IMG/VR virus record: IMGVR_UViG_3300032288_002871
Location: 1 to 24,467 of that record
Direction: 5' to 3' (one strand)
DNA length: 24,467 nt
Origin: a virus
Part shown: positions 16,139-22,020 of the stretch, piece by piece
Layout of the letters: every line of letters starts with the position of its first letter
How positions within the stretch are numbered: position 1 is the stretch's first letter
The notes under the pieces: generated by a model
What the model saw: only the letters and a program-made list of their open reading frames with translations
Told to the model about the DNA's origin: nothing
Database searches by the model: none
Translations under genes and position numbers: made by a program

Positions 16139-16479
16139 AAATAATAATAACAGAAAATCAGATTAAGACTGTTGTATTTCAAAATGCGGTGGATATGGCT
16201 TGGCAAGATTTTAAGTCGGAATGTCCTGAAAAAGAATTTGGAAATGACTATTGCGATGATAGTGATTTTATAACTAAAATCGAAGTTGTTACCGCATATA
16301 AAACGAAAAATATCCTTGAGCTTGGAATTATATTTTATATTGATGTGGTTTTTGATACATTAGATATTGGTGAATATTTTTGGGAATTAGAACAATATTT
16401 AAAAAAATATTTAGGTAAAGACAATTTTAAATTGAAATTACTTAATGTCATAAATACAAACACAAACAGAGATTGGTAA
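16135..16479 (+). CDS. MKIIITENQ-tagged protein, 114 aa
   Basis: Function unknown. ATG 16135 overlaps the previous stop (ATGA). The first 27 bases differ from those of the 16479 gene at a single position, while the bodies share no obvious similarity. The rest of the protein is an acidic alpha/beta domain (TAYKTKNILELGIIFYIDVV, then EYFWELEQYLKKYLGKDNF). It ends TAATG, overlapping the next start by one base. A capsid-targeted role is inferred only from the tag. Confidence 0.72.
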   Translation: MKIIITENQIKTVVFQNAVDMAWQDFKSECPEKEFGNDYCDDSDFITKIEVVTAYKTKNILELGIIFYIDVVFDTLDIGEYFWELEQYLKKYLGKDNFKLKLLNVINTNTNRDW

Positions 16480-17060
16480 TGAAAATAATAATAACAGAAA
16501 GTCAGTATCAAAATCTATTAGAAAGTGACAAAAGTTTTGAAAAAACTAAAAAAATTGTTACAAATATGTGGGCAGATGGTATGGATATAGAAGACATAAA
16601 AACCTATACATCCTTGTCAGATGAACAAGTATTGATTTTATTAAAGGATTCTGATATGGAGATTGATTGTGAAATGGCATCTTATTTTGTTAATAAACTT
16701 TTTAATCTTGGTTTGGTTAAAAAAATACATATGTTTAATAATGATACTGTTGAACTTAGATTAGGTAATGTTGATATAAGTGGAACATTAGAGTTTGAAT
16801 ATAGTGATAAAAACTATATACTTATTGGGTTTGCAACACCATATTGGGATGGATGTTTTACCCCCGTTGATGGAAGTTATTTTGAAAATAAAATAGATGG
16901 TACATATACTGACACATACGATAATACAAATCAAATTTTTGATTGTCCTGAATACTTCTATTCTATTAACGAACTTATAGAATGGTTGAATAATGAATAC
17001 CCAAAAAAAGTTATGTCAAAAATACAAAATTTGTTAGAGTACTATATAAAATTTGATTAA
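16479..17060 (+). CDS. MKIIITESQ-tagged protein, 193 aa
   Basis: Function unknown. The tag MKIIITESQYQNLLESDKSF is followed by a helical segment with an HTH-like phrase (DIEDIKTYTSLSDEQVLILL, residues 38-57). Next come an acidic strand-rich centre (DTVELRLGNVDISGTLEFEY) and a C-terminal helix (LIEWLNNEYPKKVM). No catalytic motif is seen. The start is fixed by the TAATG overlap with the previous gene and by the tag. Confidence 0.72.
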   Translation: MKIIITESQYQNLLESDKSFEKTKKIVTNMWADGMDIEDIKTYTSLSDEQVLILLKDSDMEIDCEMASYFVNKLFNLGLVKKIHMFNNDTVELRLGNVDISGTLEFEYSDKNYILIGFATPYWDGCFTPVDGSYFENKIDGTYTDTYDNTNQIFDCPEYFYSINELIEWLNNEYPKKVMSKIQNLLEYYIKFD

Positions 17061-17062
17061 AA

Positions 17063-17338
17063 ATGATGGAAGATTTACCTTTTTCACAAATAGAGAACAA
17101 TAATAAAAAAATTAGAACTTTTGATGAGTCAATTAATGAAATAGAATTAAAGTGGCATCGAGACAAAGAAACAAGAAAAGTTAAAATTTTAGAGTCAAAT
17201 AATTGGAAATTTCAAATGGATAACCAACTTCCACTAACATTAAAAAAGGGGGATATTATACATATACCAAAAGAAACTTATCATAGAGTAATAAAAGGTG
17301 AAGGTAATCTTGTGATTGAGGTTGAATTTTTGGATTAA
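17063..17338 (+). CDS. small cupin-fold protein
   Basis: A 91-residue protein with a single compact cupin-like half: residues 40-90 run WKFQMDNQLPLTLKKGDIIH then IPKETYHRVIKGEGNLVIEV. This matches the G-D-x-x-x-I-P-x-x-x-x-H pattern of cupin motif 1-2 spacing, but most of the metal-binding H/E set of the first motif is missing. The role could be sugar or small-ligand binding. Two adjacent ATG codons (17063, 17066) are possible starts, two and five bases after the previous stop. No I-T-E tag is present, unlike its neighbours. Confidence 0.65.
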   Translation: MMEDLPFSQIENNNKKIRTFDESINEIELKWHRDKETRKVKILESNNWKFQMDNQLPLTLKKGDIIHIPKETYHRVIKGEGNLVIEVEFLD

Positions 17339-17343
17339 TAAAA

Positions 17344-17352
17344 TATTTATAA
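17344..17352 (+). promoter_or_regulatory. TATTTATAA motif, putative phage promoter
   Basis: First T 13 bases before ATG 17357, the same placement as at 5075, 9923, 18785 and 20996. Confidence 0.5.
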
Positions 17353-17356
17353 AATT

Positions 17357-17815
17357 ATGCACCAAAGTTTTATTATAACAGAAGAAGAAAAAAAAAGAAT
17401 TTTAGGGGTTCACCAAAATTCATCCAAAAACTTTTATCTTAATTTGATAAAAGAAAAAAACGAATCTGAGTCAATGATTTCTGTTGAAGAAATGCAAAGT
17501 TTTTTAGACGGTATTAAAAACACAATAAATACGACATTTGATAATGTTGACAAAAATAATATAGAAACAGAAAAAAGAAATTTAAAAAAACTTTTGGATT
17601 CAGTAGTCGAAAAAACAAAATCTTTAGGTTTCGATTTAATAAAAATACAAAGAGAAGTTCAAAGAGTTCAACAAATAATTGACAAACTAAGTTTACAAAA
17701 CATTCAACAAATAAAAAAAGAGTTTCCAACTTCATTTTTATCATTACATTCTTTAATTATAGATGAAACAAAGAAGTTGAATACAAAAGATAAAATGACA
17801 AGAAAAATATCTTAA
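17357..17815 (+). CDS. coiled-coil protein with FIITEEEKKRIL tag, 152 aa
   Basis: Function unknown. The N-terminus MHQSFIITEEEKKRILGVHQ is a second form of the tag (I-I-T-E followed by a helix ending in H). I have seen comparable leaders in large phages of Bacteroidota. Residues 45-150 are almost entirely helical, with heptad-like Leu/Ile/Val spacing (NLKKLLDSVVEKTKSLGFDL, QREVQRVQQIIDKLSLQNIQ), so an extended coiled coil is likely. Scaffolding-like or internal head protein roles would fit but are not shown. Its stop is followed after one base by the next ATG. Confidence 0.7.
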   Translation: MHQSFIITEEEKKRILGVHQNSSKNFYLNLIKEKNESESMISVEEMQSFLDGIKNTINTTFDNVDKNNIETEKRNLKKLLDSVVEKTKSLGFDLIKIQREVQRVQQIIDKLSLQNIQQIKKEFPTSFLSLHSLIIDETKKLNTKDKMTRKIS

Positions 17816-17816
17816 A

Positions 17817-18116
17817 ATGGGAAAAATAATTATTACAGAAAAACAATTAGAGCACGTTATAAAACAAATAAATGAAGAACACAAAGAGGGTTCTTATATG
17901 GCAAAACAACAACTTTTCACAATTGCAACACTTGCTTATAAAATGTGGGAAATGCTTGAAGACGATGAAACATTAGAGGATTGGATGGAAACAAAAATTG
18001 CACAATCAGAACAATCAATAAGTTCCGTTGTAAAATCTTTTATGTACGATGAGGTAGAAGAAAGAATGAAAGGAAATAACCAAATAGATTTAGATGATTT
18101 GGTAATTGGAAAATAA
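17817..18116 (+). CDS. MGKIIITEKQ-tagged protein, 99 aa
   Basis: Function unknown. It begins MGKIIITEKQLEHVIKQINE, the tag with one extra residue. The remainder is an all-helical acidic domain (LFTIATLAYKMWEMLEDDET, EDWMETKIAQSEQSISSVVK). I recall similar short helical proteins (LxxDExLexWvxxKI) from other large phages as conserved unknowns. It is separated by one base from the preceding gene and followed by a terminator at 18121. Confidence 0.75.
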   Translation: MGKIIITEKQLEHVIKQINEEHKEGSYMAKQQLFTIATLAYKMWEMLEDDETLEDWMETKIAQSEQSISSVVKSFMYDEVEERMKGNNQIDLDDLVIGK

Positions 18117-18120
18117 AATG

Positions 18121-18148
18121 AACCCTCTTGTTTGACAAGGGGGTTTTT
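18121..18148 (+). terminator. intrinsic terminator
   Basis: AACCCTCTTG (18121-18130) pairs with CAAGGGGGTT (18136-18145), ten pairs with one G-U, loop TTTGA, T-run to 18148. It closes the unit that ends with the 17817 gene. Confidence 0.88.
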
Positions 18149-18173
18149 CTTTTATATATTTAAAATAAAAAAT

Positions 18174-18353
18174 ATGTACGTAATCATTAAACACATCAAT
18201 ACTGGGAATGGAAAAACAAAACTTCCTGTTATACTTTTAAACACCGAAACTGAAATTTGGGAATTTGATACATATGAGGAGGCAGAAAAAATGAAAGATA
18301 TTTTTCAAGCAAATTCAGATTCAAACCACAAGTACGAAGTAAAAAAAATCTAA
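18174..18353 (+). CDS. hypothetical protein, 59 aa
   Basis: ATG 18174 (MYVIIKHINTGNGKTKLPVI) is chosen because the upstream part of the open frame runs through the terminator. It is a small alpha/beta protein with strands at both ends and one helix (TYEEAEKMKDIFQAN), a layout frequent in small phage proteins of unknown role. A TATATTTAAAATAAAA stretch before the start may act as promoter. Confidence 0.7.
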   Translation: MYVIIKHINTGNGKTKLPVILLNTETEIWEFDTYEEAEKMKDIFQANSDSNHKYEVKKI

Positions 18354-18358
18354 TTATT

Positions 18359-18475
18359 ATGGACGATATCTTTGAACAACTACATCAAGAATTTATTGAA
18401 AGTGAAGATTATATGAAATATCTTAAAGAACTTGATAGTAGTTCAGAAAAACTTTCTATTTTTGTAGAAAATTAA
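18359..18475 (+). CDS. small acidic protein, 38 aa
   Basis: ATG 18359 to TAA 18473. The product runs MDDIFEQLHQEFIESEDYMK and ends SSSEKLSIFVEN, one acidic helix and a short tail. It starts five bases after the preceding stop, and the next gene begins seven bases after its own stop, so it fills an otherwise empty slot. Function unknown. Confidence 0.6.
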   Translation: MDDIFEQLHQEFIESEDYMKYLKELDSSSEKLSIFVEN

Positions 18476-18482
18476 ATAATCA

Positions 18483-18773
18483 ATGAAAGGATTTGATGAC
18501 ATAATATTTGAACCACATCCTGTGGGTGAAGGATTTCACGGTAAAATTTTCTTTCCTAATGGATATGGAGTGTCTGTTGTTAGATTTAAAACACCACATA
18601 ATGTACTTTATGGGAGTTACACATCAAATGATAACGAATGGGAAGTTGCTATCTTGAAAGGGAACGAAAATGAGTGGGAAATTTGTTATGACACAGAAAT
18701 AACAGACGATGTTATTGGACATCAAACAGAAGGCGAAGTAACTTGGATAATGGTTAAAGTTCAGCAACTTTGA
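18483..18773 (+). CDS. conserved phage protein (FFPNGYGVSVVRF family)
   Basis: A 96-residue protein with the blocks HGKIFFPNGYGVSVVRFKTP, GSYTSNDNEWEVAILKGNEN and CYDTEITDDVIG. I recall this set from small, widely conserved unknown proteins of diverse tailed phages. A compact beta-rich fold is expected. Function is not known. No tag or membrane segment is present. It starts seven bases after the 38-residue gene. Confidence 0.8.
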   Translation: MKGFDDIIFEPHPVGEGFHGKIFFPNGYGVSVVRFKTPHNVLYGSYTSNDNEWEVAILKGNENEWEICYDTEITDDVIGHQTEGEVTWIMVKVQQL

Positions 18774-18784
18774 TTGTGTTTACA

Positions 18785-18793
18785 TATTTATAA
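18785..18793 (+). promoter_or_regulatory. TATTTATAA motif, putative phage promoter
   Basis: First T 12 bases before ATG 18797, identical in placement to 5075 and 9923. Confidence 0.5.
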
Positions 18794-18796
18794 AAT

Positions 18797-19735
18797 ATGG
18801 CAACAGAAATAACAAAACTTTTTAGCATTGCAAAGTCATTAGTTAAACTCGCACAATCAGAATATGGTGAAGGATACAATGGACTTTATAGTTTAAAATC
18901 TCTTTTTCAAACGGATCATTTTGCAAAACTTCTTTTATCAAAAATTCCAAATTTTGTAGAACAAGCTAAAGTAATTTACATTTGTTATTATCTATTAAAT
19001 GAAAAAAACAAAACACCAGAACAAATTGCAAACATTATTAATAATTTATATATTGTTACCATATATGAATATAATGATACAACAGTACCTTCTGTACCGT
19101 GCGATCATTGTGATGGTACAGGAGAAGAAGAATGTGATGATTGTGGAGGTAACGGGAGAGTAAGTTGTTCAACTTGTGATGGTGATGGACAATTTGACTG
19201 TGATAGTTGTGGTAGTGATGGTACTGAAGAATGTAGACAATGTGATGGGACAGGAAGAGAAACTGACTACGATGATGAGGATGAAGAAATAGAAGTTAGT
19301 TGTGATAATTGTGCCGGTACAGGAAAAGAAGATTGTAGAGATTGTGGTGGTGCCGGAAATTTTGAATGTTACGAATGTGAAGGTAGTGGAACTGAAAAAT
19401 GTAGTTCTTGTGATAGTTATGGTGAGGTGACTTGTGATTATTGTGGTGGTGATGGTGAAATTCAGGGTGATGAAGAACATTATTTCGTTACTGAAAGCGT
19501 TTATTTAACGACATCTCCCGATATTGATGAATACTTGGATGAACCAATCCCTGAAGAAGATTGGGACAGATATGAAGAGGATTTAATGCCAAATTCATTA
19601 AAAATAAAGTTTTATACCTCAACATCAGATGATTCGGTTGATTATATAAATAATCAATACGAAATGGACGGGTACTTTTTTATACCGGCAAGTGTTCGCA
19701 ATATTGAAAAAACTGATTTTAGAACACTTTTTTAA
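18797..19735 (+). CDS. zinc-ribbon protein with ten CxxCxxxG repeats (DnaJ-like central domain, no J domain)
   Basis: A 312-residue protein. Residues 102-220 hold ten consecutive C-x-x-C-x-x-x-G units (first CDHCDGTG, last CDYCGGDG), spaced about 11-12 residues. They fall in two blocks of five separated by an acidic insert (DYDDEDEEIEV). DnaJ/Hsp40 has four such units binding two zinc ions; ten would allow up to five. No J domain (HPD) is present. The N-terminal 95 residues are helical (ITKLFSIAKSLVKLAQSEYG); the C-terminal 80 residues are acidic with a strand-rich end. Binding of unfolded protein or use as a chaperone is a family-based guess. Confidence 0.85.
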   Translation: MATEITKLFSIAKSLVKLAQSEYGEGYNGLYSLKSLFQTDHFAKLLLSKIPNFVEQAKVIYICYYLLNEKNKTPEQIANIINNLYIVTIYEYNDTTVPSVPCDHCDGTGEEECDDCGGNGRVSCSTCDGDGQFDCDSCGSDGTEECRQCDGTGRETDYDDEDEEIEVSCDNCAGTGKEDCRDCGGAGNFECYECEGSGTEKCSSCDSYGEVTCDYCGGDGEIQGDEEHYFVTESVYLTTSPDIDEYLDEPIPEEDWDRYEEDLMPNSLKIKFYTSTSDDSVDYINNQYEMDGYFFIPASVRNIEKTDFRTLF

Positions 19736-19768
19736 CTAATCATAATATTTATTAATAAAATTCATATT

Positions 19769-20497
19769 ATGAAAAATTTAAACGAAGAAGTTAATAGATT
19801 TAGACAATTACTTAACGCCGAGCACGGTGTCATACATCCATATAGAATAGTTAAAGAAGATATTGAGGATATGGAATCCGATGAAGAGCTTTACCCATCT
19901 TATGACTCAGAAGGAGAATTTAAAGGCATGACAGAACCAATGGGTGATATGGAATCTTATGGAGATGAAGAATGGGGTGAAACCGACAAAGGAGAGCAAA
20001 AACTTCAAGATTTAATTGATGATGCGATACGAATCCTAAAAAACAAAAAGAAGTATTCAATGGGTATGGATGAGTGGGATATTATTGAACATTTATCTGA
20101 CGAAGGTTATGAAGATTTGGCTGGTGAAATTGAACATTTACTTTATCAAGAAGAATTTGATGAAGATGAACCATACGATTCAATCGGAGGACATTCACCT
20201 AAAGATGTTGAAAACGCCTTCAATAAAGTTATGAGAGGTAGAGAGTCAGATGAAGAATTAGACGAAGGTTGGGATGATGACTTTAGAAAACACAGATACG
20301 ACGATTACAACCCAAAAAATTTCAGAAGATTACCAAAGGATGCCTTGAGACCAGGGATGGAAGATTTTGAAGGAACAATGTTAATGGGTAGTGACGATGA
20401 CGATGAAATATATTCAAAATACTACGACGCCGATTTCAATGATGATGATTATGACGAACACGATGATTTTGATTACGATGACGAAGAATTCGTATAA
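19769..20497 (+). CDS. highly acidic tagged protein, 242 aa
   Basis: Function unknown. It opens MKNLNEEVNRFRQLLNAEHG, containing the L-N-E site seen in other proteins of this block. The body is very rich in D/E, with a long unstructured acidic centre and a C-terminal D/E/Y run (DDDYDEHDDFDYDDEEF). A helical segment (residues 70-125) is the only globular-looking part. Strong negative charge would fit a scaffold, DNA-mimic or internal head protein, but nothing decides between these. A TATTTATTAA motif lies 23 bases before the ATG. Confidence 0.72.
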   Translation: MKNLNEEVNRFRQLLNAEHGVIHPYRIVKEDIEDMESDEELYPSYDSEGEFKGMTEPMGDMESYGDEEWGETDKGEQKLQDLIDDAIRILKNKKKYSMGMDEWDIIEHLSDEGYEDLAGEIEHLLYQEEFDEDEPYDSIGGHSPKDVENAFNKVMRGRESDEELDEGWDDDFRKHRYDDYNPKNFRRLPKDALRPGMEDFEGTMLMGSDDDDEIYSKYYDADFNDDDYDEHDDFDYDDEEFV

Positions 20498-20518
20498 CCT
20501 ATTAAAAACAAATATTAT

Positions 20519-20926
20519 ATGAAATTTATTGTCACAGAAAATCAGTTTAAAAAATTAATAAAAACAATCAAAGAGGAAGAAAAATACTCTGAAGAAGAAT
20601 TAACCTATACCAATCCTGAAAATGGAAAAGAGTGTTTTATAAGAATTGCAAAGAAAAAGTTTTCAGAAGACGATAGAAACCAATACAGTGCGGTTCTTGT
20701 TTGTGATGAATTTGATAGTGGAAATTTAAACGTAGTTGCGGAATTACCAGTTAATGAACCAACATCAAAAAAGGCAAAACAAAAAATATGTGACAATATT
20801 GAAAGAATATATGAAATATTGGATGATATGTTTATGGAATACACAGGTGAAGGACAATTGGCAGAAGATATTGAATCATCAAGGTGGGAAGTAATGGACA
20901 CACCAATTTTTTGTAATATTGATTAA
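20519..20926 (+). CDS. MKFIVTENQ-tagged protein, 135 aa
   Basis: Function unknown. MKFIVTENQFKKLIKTIKEE is the tag with V-T-E in place of I-T-E. It is followed by an acidic linker and an alpha/beta domain (CFIRIAKKKFSEDDRNQYSA, AKQKICDNIERIYEILDDMF). It starts 21 bases after the acidic protein and is the last gene before the promoter of the tRNA leader. Confidence 0.72.
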   Translation: MKFIVTENQFKKLIKTIKEEEKYSEEELTYTNPENGKECFIRIAKKKFSEDDRNQYSAVLVCDEFDSGNLNVVAELPVNEPTSKKAKQKICDNIERIYEILDDMFMEYTGEGQLAEDIESSRWEVMDTPIFCNID

Positions 20927-20932
20927 AAAACA

Positions 20933-20963
20933 TTTGACAATTAAAAAAAAATACCTATATTTG
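20933..20963 (+). promoter_or_regulatory. Bacteroidota-type promoter of the tRNA operon leader
   Basis: TTTG (20933-20936), 19 bases, TATATTTG (20956-20963): a near-perfect match. No other such promoter is seen before the first tRNA at 21193. Confidence 0.75.
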
Positions 20964-20995
20964 TATCATAATTTGAATTTTTAGAAAAAACAATA

Positions 20996-21004
20996 TATTT
21001 ATAA
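20996..21004 (+). promoter_or_regulatory. TATTTATAA motif before the leader ORF
   Basis: First T 13 bases before ATG 21009. Together with the promoter at 20933-20963 it could give the tRNA operon two start sites of different type. Confidence 0.45.
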
Positions 21005-21008
21005 AACG

Positions 21009-21122
21009 ATGAAAACACAAATGAAACATAAGAACTTTAGCAACCCGTGTCAAAATTGGCTCGTGTCGTATCAGACGATTCGTATGGTTCATGGTCTTTC
21101 ATCAAACAAAATTATGGTATAA
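21009..21122 (+). CDS. 37-residue leader ORF of the tRNA array
   Basis: ATG 21009 to TAA 21120. The peptide begins MKTQMKHKNFSNPCQNWLVS and ends SSNKIMV. It includes at least one codon readable by each of the 16 tRNAs found downstream (Thr, Gln, Ser, Pro, Lys, Val, Tyr, Asn-type, Ile, His, Arg, Trp, Phe, Cys). It lacks Ala, Asp and Glu, for which no tRNA is visible. It also uses G/C-ending codons (CCG, CTC, GTG, TCG, ACG, CAG) unusual for this AT-rich genome. It lies between a promoter and a terminator, so a translated attenuator leader is the leading idea. With only 37 codons the codon match may partly be chance. Confidence 0.5.
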   Translation: MKTQMKHKNFSNPCQNWLVSYQTIRMVHGLSSNKIMV

Positions 21123-21182
21123 CGTATCATTTAATTATAACCACAAAATGAAAGACCCGAACTCAAAAAGTTTGGGTTTTTT
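21093..21182 (+). promoter_or_regulatory. putative attenuator: alternative hairpin plus intrinsic terminator
   Basis: Upstream hairpin: GGTCTTTCAT (21093-21102) pairs perfectly with ATGAAAGACC (21148-21157). Nested inside it, TGGTATAA (21115-21122, containing the leader stop codon) pairs with TTATAACCA (21135-21143, one bulge). Terminator: CCCGAACT (21156-21163) pairs with AGTTTGGG (21169-21176), one G-U, loop CAAAA, then six T. The two share only bases 21156-21157, so mutual exclusion is partial. The first tRNA begins 11 bases after the T-run, so the array must be reached by readthrough. Confidence 0.65.
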
Positions 21183-21192
21183 GTTTTAACAC

Positions 21193-21264
21193 GGTTTCTT
21201 AGTATAGTTGGTAATACCCCGGCTTTGTAACCCGGAGTCATCAGTTCGAACCTGATAGAAACCT
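21193..21264 (+). tRNA. tRNA-Thr (anticodon TGT)
   Basis: Acceptor GGTTTCT/AGAAACC, D stem GTAT/ATAC, anticodon loop TTTGTAA, T arm ATCAG/CTGAT with loop TTCGAAC. The innermost anticodon-stem pair is C-C. No encoded CCA. Confidence 0.9.
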
Positions 21265-21301
21265 CAAAAAGAAAACGTTCTTTGACATATTGGCATTAAA
21301 T

Positions 21302-21372
21302 TGTTCTCTCGTCTAATGGCAGGACACACGGTTTTGGTCCGTGGGATTGGGGTTCGAGTCCCTGGGGAACAA
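21302..21372 (+). tRNA. tRNA-Gln (anticodon TTG)
   Basis: Acceptor TGTTCTC/GGGAACA, anticodon stem CACGG/CCGTG with loop TTTTGGT, T loop TTCGAGT. The first base T pairing with A72 is typical of Gln tRNAs. No encoded CCA. Confidence 0.92.
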
Positions 21373-21378
21373 CAATAA

Positions 21379-21464
21379 GGAAGATGAATCACAGCGGCCT
21401 GTGACCCCGTCTTGAAAACGGGCGGTACCTTGACGGGTATTGGGATCGACACCTACTTCTTCCT
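21379..21464 (+). tRNA. tRNA-Ser (anticodon TGA)
   Basis: Anticodon stem CCCGT/ACGGG with loop CTTGAAA, a long variable arm (CGGTACCTTGACGGGTATTG region) and acceptor GGAAGA/TCTTCC. The T arm is weak (loop ATCGACA, one mismatch) and the discriminator appears to be T, not the usual G, so ends may be off by one. Confidence 0.8.
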
Positions 21465-21471
21465 CAAACAC

Positions 21472-21544
21472 AGGGTAGTTGACTAATTGGTAAGTCACCA
21501 CGTTTGGGACGTGGATTATGTCGGTTCGAGTCCGGTCTACCCTA
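21472..21544 (+). tRNA. tRNA-Pro (anticodon TGG)
   Basis: Acceptor AGGGTAG/CTACCCT, D stem GAC/GTC, anticodon stem CCACG/CGTGG with loop TTTGGGA, T arm GTCGG/CCGGT with loop TTCGAGT. No encoded CCA. Confidence 0.92.
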
Positions 21545-21551
21545 CAATAAG

Positions 21552-21626
21552 TCCTCGTAGCTCAGTTGGTTTTAGAGCACTCCACTTTTAATGGAGGGGT
21601 CACAGGTTCGAACCCTGTCGGGGACA
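21552..21626 (+). tRNA. tRNA-Lys (anticodon TTT)
   Basis: Acceptor GTCCTCG/CGGGGAC, D arm GCTC..GAGC, anticodon stem CTCCA/TGGAG with loop CTTTTAA, T arm ACAGG/CCTGT. No encoded CCA. Confidence 0.93.
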
Positions 21627-21630
21627 CAGA

Positions 21631-21699
21631 TTTAGAGAATGATAATCAAATACGGCTAGGGTGCACGAGTCAATGATATAAAGATTAAAATTCTCTAAA
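21631..21699 (+). ncRNA. rod-shaped RNA element 1 in the tRNA array
   Basis: TTTAGAGAAT (21631-21640) pairs perfectly with ATTCTCTAAA (21690-21699). After a 2x2 internal loop (GA/AA), TAATC (21643-21647) pairs with GATTA (21683-21687), and GGCT (21654-21657) with AGTC (21668-21671). It is not a tRNA: there is no anticodon or T arm. It fills the whole gap between tRNA-Lys and tRNA-Val. Confidence 0.6.
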
Positions 21700-21702
21700 C
21701 AC

Positions 21703-21776
21703 GCACCTTTAGCTCAGATGGTAGTAGCGGTTGTTTTACATACAACAGGTCACAGGTTCGATCCCTGTAGGGTGTA
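21703..21776 (+). tRNA. tRNA-Val (anticodon TAC)
   Basis: D arm GCTC..GTAGC, anticodon stem GTTGT/ACAAC with loop TTTACAT, T arm ACAGG/CCTGT with loop TTCGATC, acceptor GCACCTT/AGGGTGT with a terminal G-T pair. No encoded CCA. Confidence 0.9.
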
Positions 21777-21787
21777 CAAAAAAATAA

Positions 21788-21873
21788 GGGAGAGTTGAGC
21801 AATTGGTTGGCTCAGCGGTCTGTAAAACCGTCTTCTGTAATGGAACTTGGGGGTTCGAGTCCCTCCTCTCCCA
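21788..21873 (+). tRNA. tRNA-Tyr (anticodon GTA)
   Basis: Acceptor GGGAGAG/CTCTCCC, anticodon loop CTGTAAA, long variable arm (CTTCTGTAATGGAAC) as expected for bacterial Tyr tRNA, T loop TTCGAGT. No encoded CCA. Confidence 0.93.
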
Positions 21874-21881
21874 CAAAAAAT

Positions 21882-21970
21882 TGATGGGTGTCCCGAGATG
21901 GCCGAAGGGTCCGGCCTGTTAAGCCGACGAGAAGTATTCTCCACCGTGGGTTCAAATCCCACCCCATCAG
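21882..21970 (+). tRNA. class II tRNA with anticodon GTT (Asn codon, Ser-like body)
   Basis: Acceptor TGATGGG/CCCATCA with discriminator G, D arm CCC..GGG with a GG loop, anticodon stem (C)CGGC/GCCG(A) with loop CTGTTAA. It has a long variable arm with its own 5-bp hairpin (GAGAA/TTCTC, 21929-21941) and T arm GTGGG/CCCAC. A GTT anticodon reads Asn codons, but Asn tRNAs normally have a short variable loop; long arm plus G73 are Ser features. Amino-acid identity is therefore uncertain. Confidence 0.8.
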
Positions 21971-21993
21971 CTGATTTTTTCCGAACTATCAGA

Positions 21994-22003
21994 TATTTAT
22001 TAA
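21994..22003 (+). promoter_or_regulatory. TATTTATTAA motif before the HNH gene
   Basis: A close variant of the TATTTATAA motif, 27 bases upstream of ATG 22021. It may give the HNH gene a promoter independent of the tRNA operon. Confidence 0.35.
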
Positions 22004-22020
22004 TATAAAATGTTAATATT

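Noticed and set aside
19169-19480. Thr/Phe/Ile-rich minus-strand frame
   Set aside because: It is the antisense image of the CxxCxxxG repeats; its repetitive composition comes from the zinc motifs.
21093-21182. Classical riboswitch in the tRNA leader
   Set aside because: No conserved aptamer or T-box sequence was recognised; the structures are simple hairpins around an ORF stop codon, so translation-linked attenuation fits better.
21264-21501. Minus-strand frames across the first tRNAs
   Set aside because: They overlap four well-folded tRNAs; no start signals; classic shadows of tRNA genes.
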